This document shows positions 50,308 to 51,027 of a stretch of DNA of 51,027 nt, piece after piece (position 1 is the first letter of the stretch; every line of letters begins with the position of its first letter). The position numbers and the translations under genes were made by a program. The stretch is from Pseudomonadota bacterium (GTDB taxonomy: Bacteria > Pseudomonadota > Gammaproteobacteria > Burkholderiales > Burkholderiaceae_C): positions 1 to 51,027 of the forward strand of contig JAIUOM010000014.1 in NCBI GenBank assembly GCA_020161215.1, read 5' to 3'. The notes beneath the pieces are model-generated. The model saw nothing but the letters and a program-made list of their open reading frames with translations. It searched no databases and was not told the origin of the DNA.

Positions 50308-51027
50308 GACGAGGCCTCGTTCGCGGCGCTGTCGTCAGCGCCGGTGGCCGGCGCGACAGATTCGACCGGCTTGGCCGGCCCGGCGTCATCGAGCAGATCG
50401 TCGGGCAAGGCCGCATCCTGCAACGCCGGGGAACTCGTGAACTCCCACCATTGGGTCGCATCGGTGTAGCTCTGGCGCATGTAGCCCGCGAGCTGCTGCA
50501 GATCCTGCGGCATCACTTCGTCTGGGTCCGGTGCCGGCAGCGGCATCCGGATTTTCCAGAGCTGGCCGCCCTGCAGCAGCGCGAAGCACTGGCCCTTGGG
50601 CAGGCCGACGACCTGGGAGGGTTCGATCATCGGCACGCTCGACATGCTGATGCGGTCCTGGGTGTTGGACGTGAAGTCCGTCGCGCCGCGGATGTCCGAA
50701 CTGTCCGTCGCACCCGAGACGATGGTGGTGGTATAGACCTCGACCTTCGGCAGTTGCCGGGTCAGCAGTTCGGCGGTGGCTGTCTCCCGAATCCGCAGCA
50801 TGAACAGGTTGTTGAAGTTGCCGATCACCTGACCGGCCTTCGCGCGGTTGCCAATGCGGGCTTCGATATCGGAGAGCGTCTGCGTGTAGGCGGTGACTTG
50901 GAGCCCGGCGCCGCCGCCCTTGTTGATCAGCGGAATGAACTCGTCACCCATGAGTTCGTTGAATTCATCGGCGTGGACGTTGATCGGCACGCGCGCGCCG
51001 GCCGATGCATCGGGTAAGCCATCATCG
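50304..51027 (-). CDS. traD: Conjugative coupling protein TraD (TIGR03743; N-terminal part outside window)
   Basis: This is the C-terminal 240 codons of the coupling ATPase that brings the relaxase-DNA complex to the secretion channel. The Walker B-proximal segment (PINVHADEFNELMGDEFIPL), the sensor region (GLQVTAYTQTLSDIEARIGN) and NNLFMLRIRETATAELLTRQ are visible. The frame is open to the right edge, so Walker A and membrane segments lie beyond. The acidic tail (PDDLLDDAGPAKPVESVAP) is typical. Its stop overlaps the TIGR03747 start. Confidence 0.93.
   Translation of the reverse strand, partial: DDGLPDASAGARVPINVHADEFNELMGDEFIPLINKGGGAGLQVTAYTQTLSDIEARIGNRAKAGQVIGNFNNLFMLRIRETATAELLTRQLPKVEVYTTTIVSGATDSSDIRGATDFTSNTQDRISMSSVPMIEPSQVVGLPKGQCFALLQGGQLWKIRMPLPAPDPDEVMPQDLQQLAGYMRQSYTDATQWWEFTSSPALQDAALPDDLLDDAGPAKPVESVAPATGADDSAANEASS

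Larger units (their letters stand above)
3667..51027. mobile_element. ICEclc/PFGI-1-type integrative and conjugative element (right end outside window)
   Basis: The element begins at the tRNA-Gly att core and carries a P4-type integrase, a MobH relaxase and a set of conjugation proteins typical of this ICE class: VirB4/TraC, TraD, TraG-like, RAQPRD and the TIGR03745-03758 series. Gene order and family content match the Pseudomonas/Burkholderiales ICE family rather than SXT or Tn4371 elements. About 22 kb of redox cargo splits the transfer module between RAQPRD and TIGR03747. Replication, partition and pilus genes of the family are not in this window and probably lie to the right. Confidence 0.92.

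Noticed and set aside
1-51027. CRISPR array
   Set aside because: No series of regularly spaced repeats of 24-40 bp was seen on either strand.
3600-51027. Second att core marking the right end of the element
   Set aside because: No further match to the 18-base tRNA end was noticed, and transfer genes continue to the window edge.

Overview
The window comes from a GC-rich betaproteobacterium, most likely Burkholderiales/Comamonadaceae (inferred from the clpX-lon pair, codon usage and protein style). Bases 1-3684 are chromosomal core: the 3' part of clpX, a complete lon behind a sigma-32-like promoter, and a tRNA-Gly(GCC) gene. From the 3' end of that tRNA onward everything belongs to one integrated ICEclc/PFGI-1-type integrative and conjugative element (ICE). 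Its right end lies beyond the window, because the last gene is the cut-off coupling protein TraD.

Element layout. At 3910-5844 lies the P4-type tyrosine recombinase next to the tRNA att site. At 5887-9590 is a variable zone: a broken LysR gene, a small Xre-type regulator, an intact LysR gene and an IS3-family element whose right end forms the last codons of traI. At 9547-12905 are the MobH relaxase TraI (minus), a PrlF-YhaV toxin-antitoxin pair and a DUF3742 membrane protein (plus). At 12923-27242 is the leftward mating-pair-formation module (TraG-like, TIGR03755, 03756, 03757, DsbA/C-like thioredoxin, VirB4/TraC ATPase, lipoprotein TIGR03751, 03752, 03749, 03746, 03750, 03745, 03758, RAQPRD), interrupted only by a rightward HU-like gene and a helix-turn-helix gene. 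The module resumes at 49546 with TIGR03747 and TraD.

Between these two parts of the transfer module sits about 22 kb of cargo (27243-49545), dominated by redox repair. A leftward five- or six-gene operon encodes a one-Cys thioredoxin-like protein, the AMPylase SelO, a thioredoxin-MsrB fusion, an FAD disulfide oxidoreductase, a cytosolic sulfite-oxidase-fold molybdoenzyme and, further downstream, a glutaredoxin. Opposite it are a second molybdoenzyme fused translationally to a flavin reductase gene, an alpha/beta-hydrolase-OsmC fusion, two MsrA genes, an HbpS/GlcG-like protein, a quinone-oxidoreductase-like protein, a GST, CorA, and an azoreductase/LysR pair. Remnants of two more msrA genes and one msrB gene show repeated duplication and decay. 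Two complete aminoacyl-tRNA synthetases, GlnRS and ArgRS, are embedded among these genes.

Read together, the cargo looks like a mobile island for surviving oxidants that attack sulfur (hypochlorous acid, chloramines, peroxides). Electron routes can be proposed from NAD(P)H through the flavoprotein to the thioredoxin-MsrB fusion, and through the flavin reductase to the molybdoenzyme. These functions are inferred from family membership and gene order. The least explained points are the two tRNA synthetases, the duplicated cytosolic molybdoenzymes and the SelO/glutaredoxin association.
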